Origin: Pseudomonadota bacterium
GTDB lineage: Bacteria > Pseudomonadota > Gammaproteobacteria > Steroidobacterales > Steroidobacteraceae
Assembly: GCA_018241505.1 (NCBI GenBank)
Contig: JAFEDS010000005.1
Location: forward strand, 248,001-312,000
Direction: 5' to 3'
DNA length: 64,000 nt
Made by a program: the position numbers and the translations under genes. Within the stretch, counting starts at the first letter, position 1, and each line of letters starts with the position of its first letter. The notes beneath the pieces were generated by a model, which saw only the letters and a list, made by a program, of their open reading frames with translations, was not told the DNA's origin and searched no databases. Shown piece after piece: positions 35,360 to 44,455 of the stretch.

Positions 35360-37377
35360 TGCCCAGTGACATTCGAATCGGCCTGGATACCGGCGGGACC
35401 TACACAGACGCCGTGGCGCTCAACCCGCAGGGACGTGTCGTCGCGAGCGCGAAATCGCTGACCACGCACTGGGATCTATCCATCGGCCTGGGCAACGCCA
35501 TCCGGGCAGTGCTGGCCGATTTGCCCGAGGGAGCGGGACGGGGCGACATCTCTCTCGTATCGGTGTCCACCACGCTCGCGACCAATGCAGTCGTTGAGAA
35601 CCGCTTCAGTCCGATTTGCACCTTGCTGCTCGGATTTGACGACAACATGGTGGAGCGGTCGGGCTTGAAGAACATGGAAGGGTGTGCGGTCGTACGCTTG
35701 GGCGGCGGCCATGATGCCACCGGCGAAGAGTTGGAGCCTATCGATGAAGCGGCCTTGGATGCCGCCGTTGCCGAGCTGGGTCCCACGGTGGAAGCGTTTG
35801 CTGTGGCGGGATTGTTTTCGGTCCGCAATCCAGCTCACGAACGGCGGGTACGTGACCGGATCCGGTCACGCTCCACGCGCCCTGTGACCTGCAGTCACGA
35901 CCTGAGCTCCAAGCTCGATGCGCCTCAGCGAGCGCTGACAGCCGCTCTCAATGCGCGGCTGACGCCGCATATCCGCCATTTGATCGAGGCGCTGGGCCGT
36001 GTACTGGCGGGTGAATCCATCGCGGCGCCGTTGATGATTGTCAAAGGCGACGGAACCCTGATGCGCGCCGAGGTGGCGCTGGAATATCCAGTTGAAACCG
36101 TATTGTCGGGCCCGGCGGCGAGCATAGTGGGCGCTGGATTTCTCAGTGGACGCGAGGATTTCGCTGTCTCGGATATGGGCGGCACGACGACCGATGTGGC
36201 CGTCGTCGTCGAAGGGCGGCCCATTGTCAGCGATGAAGGCGCTGTCGTTGGGGGCTGGCGCACAATGGTCGAAGCAGTCGATGTTCACACCTGCGGCCTC
36301 GGCGGCGACAGCGAAGTGTATTTCGACCGCGAGCAACGCCTGGTAGTGGGGCCGCGCAAAGCCACCCCTTTGAGCTTGCTGGCCACGCAATTTCCCCAGG
36401 TCATTGTCGAACTTCGGAAGCTGGCCGAGACTGAGCGCCCGATACCGTTCTCGCCTCAATTCGCACACCGCAATCCCGGACGCGATCCGGGTGCACAACT
36501 GGATCGGATCGAGCAACGAGTGTGGGAAGAGCTGGCGGAGCACCCTCGACCAGTGGGCGAAGTGGCTCGGACGGGTCCCGGCGTGGATGCTCTGCGACGA
36601 TTGGTCGGGCGTGGGCTGGCGACAATCGCGGCGTTCACCCCGAGTGATGCGATGCATGTTCTCGGGAAGCAGAATAGCTGGAACGTGGAAGCCGCCCGGC
36701 TCGGTGCCCTCATCCTGACCACTGAAGAACGCAACGCCACTGCCCGAAAGGACCGCGACACGCCGGAGAATCTCTGCGAACGGACCTACCAGCACGTTGT
36801 TCGAGCCGCCGCGCGTGTCATTCTGGAAACGGCGCTCGCAACGGATCCTGGTGTTGAGCCGAAGAATGGCCGCTGGGGACCGCTGAGTACGCTGGTCGAT
36901 AGCGTTGTCGAGGGCAGGAGATTTTCACGGCTCGTGGATGCACGGGTGAATCTCGGTACATCCCTGATTGCGATCGGTGCACCGGTGGGTGCGTACTATC
37001 CGGAAGTTGCCCGTCGGCTGGGAGCGGAGTTGATTGTTCCGGAACACGCCGCGGTTTGTAACGCGGTCGGCGCCGTTGCTGGTGTCGTCTCGGAAACCTC
37101 TGTCGTTCTCGTCAATCAAACCACCTACAACGTATTCCGGGTTCACGATCCCAACGGCAGCCGTGATTACTCTGACGCTACGCAAGCGATAGACGAAGCA
37201 ACCCGCATTTCCAGGGGATTGGCGATCGCAGCCGCTCAGCGTTCAGGCGCGAAAGATCCCAACGTCAAAACAATTGTGCTCCAGCGCCGGGCCCAGGCCG
37301 GCACGGACGCAGAGTATTTGGCCGAAGCGGCGGTTCGCTCCACTGCCACGGGCCGGCCGGCAACCGGAACCCGTTAG
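35359..37377 (+). CDS. Hydantoinase A/oxoprolinase-family protein
   Basis: A 672-aa ATP-dependent hydrolase of the HyuA/5-oxoprolinase family. N-terminal IGLDTGGTYTDAVAL and a second DMGGTTTDVAVVVEG are the ATP-binding actin-fold repeats. I chose the ATG at 35359, which overlaps the epimerase stop, over 35347 because homology starts there. Normally paired with HyuB, but no hyuB is present; the next gene is convergent. Substrate unknown. Confidence 0.88.
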   Translation: MPSDIRIGLDTGGTYTDAVALNPQGRVVASAKSLTTHWDLSIGLGNAIRAVLADLPEGAGRGDISLVSVSTTLATNAVVENRFSPICTLLLGFDDNMVERSGLKNMEGCAVVRLGGGHDATGEELEPIDEAALDAAVAELGPTVEAFAVAGLFSVRNPAHERRVRDRIRSRSTRPVTCSHDLSSKLDAPQRALTAALNARLTPHIRHLIEALGRVLAGESIAAPLMIVKGDGTLMRAEVALEYPVETVLSGPAASIVGAGFLSGREDFAVSDMGGTTTDVAVVVEGRPIVSDEGAVVGGWRTMVEAVDVHTCGLGGDSEVYFDREQRLVVGPRKATPLSLLATQFPQVIVELRKLAETERPIPFSPQFAHRNPGRDPGAQLDRIEQRVWEELAEHPRPVGEVARTGPGVDALRRLVGRGLATIAAFTPSDAMHVLGKQNSWNVEAARLGALILTTEERNATARKDRDTPENLCERTYQHVVRAAARVILETALATDPGVEPKNGRWGPLSTLVDSVVEGRRFSRLVDARVNLGTSLIAIGAPVGAYYPEVARRLGAELIVPEHAAVCNAVGAVAGVVSETSVVLVNQTTYNVFRVHDPNGSRDYSDATQAIDEATRISRGLAIAAAQRSGAKDPNVKTIVLQRRAQAGTDAEYLAEAAVRSTATGRPATGTR

Positions 37378-37396
37378 CCCGTCGATGGCGCGAGAG

Positions 37397-39088
37397 TCAG
37401 GAACGCGGACCCACCGCTTTGACGGTCGTTCCTTCCCGCCCGAACTCGAATCGCAGCACCCACTCGCGCGATCCCTGGTCAGCGGTTGCAAAGCGCCACT
37501 TGCGAGCGGCTTCGCTCGCTACACGATTGAAGTAGTTGCTCGAGCTGGCGTTATCGAGGACGTCATGAATGACGCGACCGGAGCTGTCCACCGTAACCTT
37601 CACGGCCACGCGCACATGGCCGCGGATGGTGCTGCGAGAGCTTGCGGAGACGTTGGGAATCTCTTCGTGTATCGCGCCGCTGGGCCCCGCGGAATCCGCG
37701 GGCCGCGTCGACGACGAGTTAGCGCGAGCCGTAGAGTTGGGCGCAGGCTGACGCTCGGCGGAGCTTGCTCGCCCGGGCGTTGAGCTGGCGCCGGTGTTCC
37801 CGGACGCGCTGCTTTGAGTTTGCCCGGGTCGCTGACTCGGCGTCGCCGGCGATGAGCTGTTAGCGTGTTGCTCCGGCGCCGGCTCCGCGGAACCGCTCGT
37901 GTTTTGATCCTGAGCCGTGCTCTCTTCAGACACCGTCGCGGGCGGCAGCTCAACATGTCGGCCCAGCAACTTTGTCCCGACCCAAATCGCGCCACCCACA
38001 ACAACCAACGCAAAAAGCATCGGTACCAATGCACCCCGCTTCTGCTCTTCAGCCACCTCGGAATACGGCCGGTCGGCGCGCATCGGCATTTCGGGTGCAG
38101 GAATCGGCGGCGGAGGGACCGGCGGTGCCACAATCGCCGGTTGCGCGACCGACTGCTGTGGCGCTTGGCGGAGCTGCGACGCCGAGAAAGGTTGCGACAA
38201 TGATGTTTGAGGCGGCGCGCCAGTCGTCGCCAATGGTGGCGCCGATGATTGGGCTGGCGAGGGCGGTGTCTGTGTGCGCTGCGTCGGAGTAGCGTGTGGT
38301 GTCGCACCCTGTCGCTGCGGTTCCCCAGGTTTGGTTCGACGCTGCAAATCGGCAACCGTCGGCCGGTCGTCCGCCTTCACGCTCAGACAGCGGTGAATGG
38401 TCTCCGCAAATTCAGCCGGTAGATTGGTGGGAAAGGTCGGCGGATCAGTCCGGCCACCCAGCCACGTTGGCGGATACTGCGTCAACGCTTCCGTCATGGT
38501 GATGCCCAGCGCCCAGATGTCACTGGCCACTGACACGAGACCGTCATCGGATTCTGGCGCGTCGTAAATGGAGGGGCGGCGCGGTCCCATCTTCGAGACG
38601 CCAATGGGGCGGATGGTATCCACTGCCAGTTTGAGCTGGTCGTCCACCACCAGGAAATTCGACGGCTTGAGCTGCCCCTGAATCCACTTTTCATTGTGCA
38701 GGAACGCCAGTGCGTCGAGGGTCGGCACCAACAATTCCTGTACTTCGTCGGGCCCCAGGGCCCGGTAAGGCAGAATCTGGGACAGGGACTCTTCCGCGTA
38801 TTCCATGACAACGAAGAGAAGCGGCTCGCCGTCGATTTCGCATCGGCCGCTGTCCAGCAGCCGCATCAGGTTCGGGTGGGAGAAGGTGGCGGCCGTTTTC
38901 CACTGCCAGAGCTGAAGCTGGCTGTGCGCGGCGTCGGCGGGCACGATCTTGATGGCCGCATTCAGAAAGCCCTCGACCGAGGACTCCGTGAGAAATACGG
39001 AGCTGTGATTCGAAGACCCCAGAAACCGGCGTAGGGGAAAAACCCCATTCACGGTCCGGCCTTCCCAGTTGTTGCGCACCTCAGCCAT
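37397..39088 (-). CDS. Pseudokinase fused to a TonB C-terminal domain
   Basis: A 563-aa membrane protein. Residues 15-250 are a Ser/Thr kinase fold: AIK lysine K47, VMEYAEESL hinge, SDIWALGITMTE (subdomain IX) and the subdomain XI Arg. The catalytic HRDLKPxN is QGQLKPSN at 137-144, so the catalytic Asp is Q139, and no clear DFG follows (LAVDT). A Pro/Gln-rich linker (255-340), one TM helix (354-375), a Ser/Thr/Pro/Ala-rich periplasmic linker and a TonB C-terminal domain (about 475-563, VRVAVKVTVDSSGRVIHD, ARKWRFA) follow. Likely a scaffold or signal-to-outer-membrane link; function unknown. Confidence 0.87.
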   Translation of the reverse strand: MAEVRNNWEGRTVNGVFPLRRFLGSSNHSSVFLTESSVEGFLNAAIKIVPADAAHSQLQLWQWKTAATFSHPNLMRLLDSGRCEIDGEPLLFVVMEYAEESLSQILPYRALGPDEVQELLVPTLDALAFLHNEKWIQGQLKPSNFLVVDDQLKLAVDTIRPIGVSKMGPRRPSIYDAPESDDGLVSVASDIWALGITMTEALTQYPPTWLGGRTDPPTFPTNLPAEFAETIHRCLSVKADDRPTVADLQRRTKPGEPQRQGATPHATPTQRTQTPPSPAQSSAPPLATTGAPPQTSLSQPFSASQLRQAPQQSVAQPAIVAPPVPPPPIPAPEMPMRADRPYSEVAEEQKRGALVPMLFALVVVGGAIWVGTKLLGRHVELPPATVSEESTAQDQNTSGSAEPAPEQHANSSSPATPSQRPGQTQSSASGNTGASSTPGRASSAERQPAPNSTARANSSSTRPADSAGPSGAIHEEIPNVSASSRSTIRGHVRVAVKVTVDSSGRVIHDVLDNASSSNYFNRVASEAARKWRFATADQGSREWVLRFEFGREGTTVKAVGPRS

Positions 39089-39196
39089 GGTCCGTCCCGT
39101 TGCTGCCTCGTCCCCGCTTCGGACACCATGCCCGAAAACGTAAAGATATCATCAAGATGAGGTGCGAGGCTGTGGCATGGGTCGCAACGGTCAGGC

Positions 39197-40288
39197 TCAG
39201 CTCAGCGCCACGGGCCGGCCGCCGCGCGCCGACTCATAGAGGGCCATCATGATTTTCACATCCCGCAGGCCTTCCTCACCCGGGACACGAGTGGGGGTTT
39301 GTTCCAGGATGCAGCGCGCGAAATCATCCATTTCAACAGCGAATTGATCGCGGGCGTTCGGGTTGATCGCTCGGCCATCACTGCGCAGGCCCTTCAGGCC
39401 GCCATAGTTGAATGCGGGATCCAGGCCGAACCAACCCTGTTCGGCCAACACTCTGAAATAGCCGGCGGGGGCTGCCGCATAGCTGCTGCTGCAATGGCTG
39501 AGCGTGCCACTGGGAAAGCGCGACTCCCACACAATCGACTCCTCGACCTCGGAAAAGCGCGCGGCATCCCCCTTGGTGGTGCTCGCCGACACCCAGATAG
39601 GCTCCTCACCGCTGATATAGCGGGTGGCCTGCAGGCAGTAGATACCAACATCCATCAGGGGCCCGCCACCGGCAAGATCCTTCTTCAAGCGCCACACACC
39701 CGGCGGAATGTTGAACCCGAAATGGGCATCAATCACCTTAACCGCACCGAAATGCCGCTCCCTCGCAAGAGCCATGCACTCGAGATGATGCGGCTCGAAG
39801 CGGCAGCGATAGCCGATGCCGAGCAGGCGGTTCGCCGCCTTCACCGCATCGATCATCTGCTGGCAGCGCTCGACGGAGATCTCCATCGGCTTCTCGCAGA
39901 ACACGTGTTTGCCGGCCTTGGCGGCCACCAGCGCATTCTCCAGATGGATCGCGTTCGGTGTTACAACATACACGACATCGATATCCGCGTTGTCGGCGAT
40001 GCGGTGCATCGTCTCGTAGTTGTAGATGTTCCTGGCGGGGATGTTGTACTGAGCCTGCCACCTGGCCGCCTTCGCAGGCGTGCCGGTGATGATGCCCGCC
40101 AGCCGGCAGTGCGCCGTTTTGCGCAAGGCGGGCGCAATCTGGTCGGTGCTCAGACTTCCCAGGCCACACAGCGCAAATCCCAATTTTCGCTCCGCTGCCG
40201 CGGCGAGTGCCCGGGTCACGCGGGTACTGATGAACGGGGCGGCGCCCAGAGCGGCGGCCTGAAAGACAAATTTGCGGCGCGTAGCCAT
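39197..40288 (-). CDS. Tat-exported Gfo/Idh/MocA-family oxidoreductase
   Basis: A 363-aa NAD(P)-dependent sugar oxidoreductase related to glucose-fructose oxidoreductase. A twin-arginine signal (ATRRKFVFQAA) sets the ATG at 40286-40288; the frame is open further upstream but those residues are unconserved. Visible parts: ALCGLGSLSTDQIAP, HVFCEKPMEIS and GGGPLMDVGIYCLQATRY with active-site residues of the family. Probably periplasmic with tightly bound cofactor. Divergent from the LacI-family regulator, so likely part of the sugar regulon. Substrate unknown. Confidence 0.88.
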   Translation of the reverse strand: MATRRKFVFQAAALGAAPFISTRVTRALAAAAERKLGFALCGLGSLSTDQIAPALRKTAHCRLAGIITGTPAKAARWQAQYNIPARNIYNYETMHRIADNADIDVVYVVTPNAIHLENALVAAKAGKHVFCEKPMEISVERCQQMIDAVKAANRLLGIGYRCRFEPHHLECMALARERHFGAVKVIDAHFGFNIPPGVWRLKKDLAGGGPLMDVGIYCLQATRYISGEEPIWVSASTTKGDAARFSEVEESIVWESRFPSGTLSHCSSSYAAAPAGYFRVLAEQGWFGLDPAFNYGGLKGLRSDGRAINPNARDQFAVEMDDFARCILEQTPTRVPGEEGLRDVKIMMALYESARGGRPVALS

Positions 40289-40393
40289 GTCGAGCGCATC
40301 CTGCGGCGGTGGGGGCCGGGAGTGTGCTGCGCCCTGCCACAAAGTACAATGGTGCGATCCAGTGGCCGGATCAGCTACTGCCGAGGTCTGCAA

Positions 40394-41431
40394 GTGAAAA
40401 GAACGCCCCGCAGGCGCCGCAACGCAGTGACGATGCACGAAGTCGCCAAACACGCCGGAGTGTCGCCGATGACAGTGTCGCGCGCGCTGAGCGGCGACGC
40501 CCACGTACAGGAGCACATGCGCGCACGTGTGCATGCCGCTATCAAGGAGCTGGGATATTCGCCGAACGTGTCGGCGCGAAACCTGGCCCGTGCAGCCACT
40601 GTCCACATCGGGCTTCTCTACAACAATCCCAGCGCGGCCTATCTGAACGAGTTGCTGGTCGGAGTGCTGGAGCAATCGAGCCGCGCCGGGTGTCAGCTCG
40701 TGCTGGAAAAATGTGGGGCGCGCAACGAGCGCACGGCGATCGAACGCCTGCTGGGCGATGGCGTCGGCGGAGTCATCCTGCCGCCGCCGTTATCGGACTC
40801 CAACATCGCGTTGGAGGCATTGAAGAATGCGAAAATCCCCTTCGTTGCCGTGGCGACGGGACGTCCGGAAGAGGCCGGCCTGTCGGTCCGGATCGACGAC
40901 ATGGAAGCCGCGGCCGCCATGACACGCCACCTCATCTCGCTGGGGCATCGTGACATCGGGTTCATAGTCGGCGCCGTCAACCAGACGGTGAGCGCACAAC
41001 GCCGGGCCGGGTTCGAGAAGGCGCTGCGGGAAGAGGGCCTGACATTGCATCCGGAGTGGGTGAAGCAGGGCTCGTTCAGCTACCAGTCGGGCTTTGTGGC
41101 GGCCGAGCAGATCCTGAGCTCCGCGCGCAAGCCCACGGCGATTTTCGCGAGCAATGATGACATGGCCGCCGCCGCCATTGCCGCGGCCCACCGGTTTCGC
41201 CTCGACTGTCCCAAGGACCTCACCGTTGCCGGCTTCGACGATACCCCCCTCGCCACGACCATTTGGCCAGCGCTGACAACGATCCGCCAACCCGTCGCCG
41301 CCATGGCCCGCAAGGCCGTGGAAATGCTGCTGGAAGAGATCCGGCTACGGCGCCTGGGTGAATCCCAGGAGCCCTTGCAGCATCTCATGAGCTTCACCTT
41401 GGTGAAGCGGGATTCCTCCGCGCCTCTGTAA
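40394..41431 (+). CDS. LacI-family repressor, likely xylose/xyloglucan regulator
   Basis: A 345-aa regulator: N-terminal HTH (MHEVAKHAGVSPMTVSRALSG with hinge GYSPNVSARNLA) and a periplasmic-binding-like effector domain ending in VAGFDDTPLATTIWPALTT. GTG 40394 has GAGG 7 nt upstream; an in-frame ATG at 40433 is the alternative. It sits just before the operator at 41498 and xylBA, and probably also acts on the operator of the GH31 gene 22 kb away. Effector is inferred to be xylose or a xylo-oligosaccharide. Confidence 0.92.
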   Translation: MKRTPRRRRNAVTMHEVAKHAGVSPMTVSRALSGDAHVQEHMRARVHAAIKELGYSPNVSARNLARAATVHIGLLYNNPSAAYLNELLVGVLEQSSRAGCQLVLEKCGARNERTAIERLLGDGVGGVILPPPLSDSNIALEALKNAKIPFVAVATGRPEEAGLSVRIDDMEAAAAMTRHLISLGHRDIGFIVGAVNQTVSAQRRAGFEKALREEGLTLHPEWVKQGSFSYQSGFVAAEQILSSARKPTAIFASNDDMAAAAIAAAHRFRLDCPKDLTVAGFDDTPLATTIWPALTTIRQPVAAMARKAVEMLLEEIRLRRLGESQEPLQHLMSFTLVKRDSSAPL

Positions 41432-41482
41432 TTCTCGAGGCGGACCGACCCTCCCAGGGCGCTGAATAGTGTCCACCGTCAA

Positions 41483-41512
41483 TTGACGCCCACTTCGTGA
41501 TAGCGCTAACAT
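41483..41512 (+). promoter_or_regulatory. xylBA promoter with LacI-type operator
   Basis: A possible promoter, TTGACG (41483-41488), 18-nt spacer, TAACAT (41507-41512), is overlapped by TGATAGCGCTAACA (41498-41511), a LacI-family operator with core TAGCGCTA. It lies between the LacI-family gene and xylB. Binding would block the -10 region. Confidence 0.72.
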
Positions 41513-41675
41513 TCCGACCACTCGCTGGCGGCATGAAGCGAGAAAATCGCGGCTGGCGCAAGGGGGGCTTTTGAGCGGGGACAATACGTTGCGGGTGACG
41601 GGAAGGGCTGCGTCCGATGACGCGCTGCATGCAATTGCCCAGGTCCGCGGCCCTGTTCCCAGGCGCAGGATCTAG

Positions 41676-43136
41676 GTGTACCTGGGAATCGATGTCGGCA
41701 CTTCCGGTGTGAAGGCCGTATTGCTCGACGACAGTGGCGGCATTGTCGGTCAGAGCTCCGCCCGCCTCGCGGTGAACCGCCCGCAACCGGGATTTTCGGA
41801 ACAAGACGCGGAGAGCTGGTGGCTTGCCACTGCCAGCGCTGTCAAAGGTCTCCCCAAGGACCTTCGGGCGGCCGTTCGGTCCATCGGCCTCAGTGGCCAG
41901 ATGCATGGGGCAACCCTGCTGAACGCGCGCGATCAGCCGCTGCGTCCGGCGATTCTTTGGAACGATGGACGCTCCGCGCTCGAATGCGAAGACCTCGAAC
42001 AACGCGAAACGCGCTCTCGGACCATCACCGGCAACCTGATGATGCCGGGTTTCACCGCGCCCAAACTGTTGTGGGTCGCCAAACACGAACCCGAAGTGTT
42101 TGCTCGCACAGCGCATGTGTTGTTACCCAAAGACTATGTGCGGCTCAGATTGACCGGCGAGAAAGTCAGCGACATGTCGGATGCGTCGGGCACGGCGTGG
42201 CTCGATGTCGGCAAGCGCGACTGGTCGGATGCGATGCTTGCGGCAACCGGCCTGACTCGGGCACACATGCCACGCCTGGTGGAAGGTACGGAACCGTCGG
42301 GATCCGTCACGGCAGCGGTGGCGAACCAACTGCAGATTCCTCGGGTTTTGGTTGCCGGCGGCGGCGGTGACAACGCGGCCAGCGCAGTTGGCCTGGGCGT
42401 CGTGGCGCCTGGCGAAGCTTTCCTGTCATTGGGAACCTCGGGCGTACTGTTTGTGGTCACAGACCAATTCCGCCCCAATCCAGATCGGGCTGCCCACGCT
42501 TTTTGTCATTGTCTGCCCAACCGCTGGCATCAGATGTCAGTCATGTTGAGTGCAGCAAGCTGCCTGGACTGGGCAATGCAACTGACCGGCCACACGGATC
42601 TGCCGCGCCTGGTCGAAGCCGCGCAGGCGCGCGCAATCCAGCGGCAGTCGCCGTTCTTCCTGCCGTACCTGTCCGGCGAGCGCACGCCGCACAACGATCC
42701 AAATGCCAGAGGCGTCTTCTTTGGCATTCGCGCGGATACGGATGCTGCCGAGTTGACCGCGGCAGTCCTCGAGGGGGTTGCCCTCGCGTTTGCCGATGGG
42801 CTCGATGTGTTGTTGGAGAAGGGGGGCTCAATCGACGCTGTCAGTGTTACAGGTGGCGGCGCGCGCCTTCCCTATTGGGGCCAGTTGCTTGCTGCCGCGC
42901 TCAACCGACCGCTTACATACCGCGTGGGCGGAGAAGTGGGTGCAGCACTGGGCGCTGCCCGACTGGGACGGCTTGCATTGGGTGGGCCCCATACGCAGGC
43001 CGACATCTGCGTGGCACCTCCTGTCGATCGGGTTGTCCAACCTGACGCCGCCCTGACCTCACTCCTGGCTGCCCGCCGCCGCACCTTCATGCGGCTGTAC
43101 CGGGATCTCAAGAACATTTTTGTGGAGTATTCGTAA
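41676..43136 (+). CDS. xylB: Xylulokinase
   Basis: Phosphorylates D-xylulose to xylulose 5-phosphate for the pentose phosphate pathway. 486 aa, FGGY carbohydrate kinase: YLGIDVGTSGVKAVLLDD at the N-terminus, SIGLSGQMHGATLL with catalytic-region residues, AILWNDGRS and the C-terminal VTGGGARLPYWGQLLA. GTG start at 41676 (weak ribosome binding site). The stop abuts the xylA ATG with no spacer. Confidence 0.94.
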   Translation: MYLGIDVGTSGVKAVLLDDSGGIVGQSSARLAVNRPQPGFSEQDAESWWLATASAVKGLPKDLRAAVRSIGLSGQMHGATLLNARDQPLRPAILWNDGRSALECEDLEQRETRSRTITGNLMMPGFTAPKLLWVAKHEPEVFARTAHVLLPKDYVRLRLTGEKVSDMSDASGTAWLDVGKRDWSDAMLAATGLTRAHMPRLVEGTEPSGSVTAAVANQLQIPRVLVAGGGGDNAASAVGLGVVAPGEAFLSLGTSGVLFVVTDQFRPNPDRAAHAFCHCLPNRWHQMSVMLSAASCLDWAMQLTGHTDLPRLVEAAQARAIQRQSPFFLPYLSGERTPHNDPNARGVFFGIRADTDAAELTAAVLEGVALAFADGLDVLLEKGGSIDAVSVTGGGARLPYWGQLLAAALNRPLTYRVGGEVGAALGAARLGRLALGGPHTQADICVAPPVDRVVQPDAALTSLLAARRRTFMRLYRDLKNIFVEYS

Positions 43137-44453
43137 ATGAGTCTGTTTTCGACGGTTGAGCCCGTACGCTTCGAAGGACCCGACAGCCAGAACGAGTTTG
43201 CATACCGCGTCTATGACAGGAATCGGGTAGTCCTGGGCAAACGGATGGACGAATGGCTCAGGGTGGCCGTGTGCTACTGGCATTCGTTCAACTGGCCCGG
43301 TCATGACATTTTCGGCGCCGGCACACTGCCGCGACCCTGGCTCGGAGCGTCCATTTCGCAGGAAATGGCGGACGTCAAGCTCACCGCCGCCTTTGATTTC
43401 TTCAAGCGGCTCGGCGTGCCGTACTTTACTTTCCATGATGTCGATGCGATGGCGACGGCTACCACCCTCAAAGAGCATGCCAACAATCTGAAGAAGATTG
43501 AGGACGGCATGGCAGCCAGGATGGCCGACACGGGCGTGAAGCTCCTGTGGGGCACGGCGAACCTGTTCAGTCATCCCCGATATGCGGGCGGTGCCTCGAC
43601 CAGCCCGGACCCCGAGGTGTTTGCCTGGGCTGCGGCGCAGGTGCGCTGCTGCCTGGAGACCACACATCGGCTGGGTGGCGAAAACTATGTGCTGTGGGGC
43701 GGCCGCGAAGGGTACGACTCGCTGTTGAATACGGACCTCGGCCGGGAGCTGGAGCAATACGCGCGCTTCCTTTCGATGGTGGTGGAGCACAAACACAAGA
43801 TCGGCTTCAAAGGCACGATTCTCATCGAGCCCAAGCCCTTCGAGCCCACCAAGCATCAATATGACCATGACGTTGCCGCCGTGTACGCCTTCCTGCAGCG
43901 TTACGGCCTGGCCAAGGAGGTCAAGGTCAACATCGAGGTCAATCACGCCACGCTCGCCGGGCTCGACTTCGAGCACGAGATCGCGGTGGCGCGTGCCTGC
44001 GGCATCTTCGGCTCCATTGACATCAATCGCGGCGACCCGCGCAATGGCTGGGACACGGATCAGTTTCCCAACAATGCACAGGAGCTGGTGCCCTCACTGG
44101 TGCAACTGGTGCAGGACAAGGGTTTTGCCACGGGTGGATTCAACTTCGATGCCAAGCTGCGACGTCAATCGGTCGAACCCGCCGACCTGTACCTGGCGCA
44201 CATCGGCGGTATCGACACCATCTCGCGCGCGTTGCTGGCGGCGGCCGACATTGTCACCGAGGGTGCGCTGGAGAAGCTCAAGCAGAAACGCTACGAAGGG
44301 TGGGGCGGCTCGTTGGGCAAGCGCATCAACAGCGGTGAGCTGAGCCTGGCGGGCTTGGCGGACCTGGCCACGGACCAGGGTTTGAATCCGGTGCCGCGCT
44401 CGGGCCGCCAGGAATTGGCCGAAAGCATCATTGCCCGACACTGCAAATACTGA
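43137..44453 (+). CDS. xylA: Xylose isomerase
   Basis: Interconverts D-xylose and D-xylulose. 438 aa, class II size. The catalytic His is in PYFTFHDVDAM and metal ligands are in EPKPFEPTKHQYDHD, EVNHATLAGLDFEHE and DINRGDPRNGWDTDQFP. The usual YWHTFCWPGGDPFG stretch reads YWHSFNWPGHDIFG, a moderate divergence near the active-site entrance. Coupled to xylB; the next gene begins 2 nt after its stop. Confidence 0.96.
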   Translation: MSLFSTVEPVRFEGPDSQNEFAYRVYDRNRVVLGKRMDEWLRVAVCYWHSFNWPGHDIFGAGTLPRPWLGASISQEMADVKLTAAFDFFKRLGVPYFTFHDVDAMATATTLKEHANNLKKIEDGMAARMADTGVKLLWGTANLFSHPRYAGGASTSPDPEVFAWAAAQVRCCLETTHRLGGENYVLWGGREGYDSLLNTDLGRELEQYARFLSMVVEHKHKIGFKGTILIEPKPFEPTKHQYDHDVAAVYAFLQRYGLAKEVKVNIEVNHATLAGLDFEHEIAVARACGIFGSIDINRGDPRNGWDTDQFPNNAQELVPSLVQLVQDKGFATGGFNFDAKLRRQSVEPADLYLAHIGGIDTISRALLAAADIVTEGALEKLKQKRYEGWGGSLGKRINSGELSLAGLADLATDQGLNPVPRSGRQELAESIIARHCKY

Positions 44454-44455
44454 GT

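Noticed and set aside
39299-40393. Long N-terminal extension of the LacI-family frame
   Set aside because: It is antisense to the Gfo/Idh gene; LacI homology starts at the HTH just after GTG 40394, which has its own ribosome binding site.
41394-42116. 240-codon minus-strand frame over the xylBA promoter and xylB
   Set aside because: Antisense to conserved xylB and crossing the operator; no domain.
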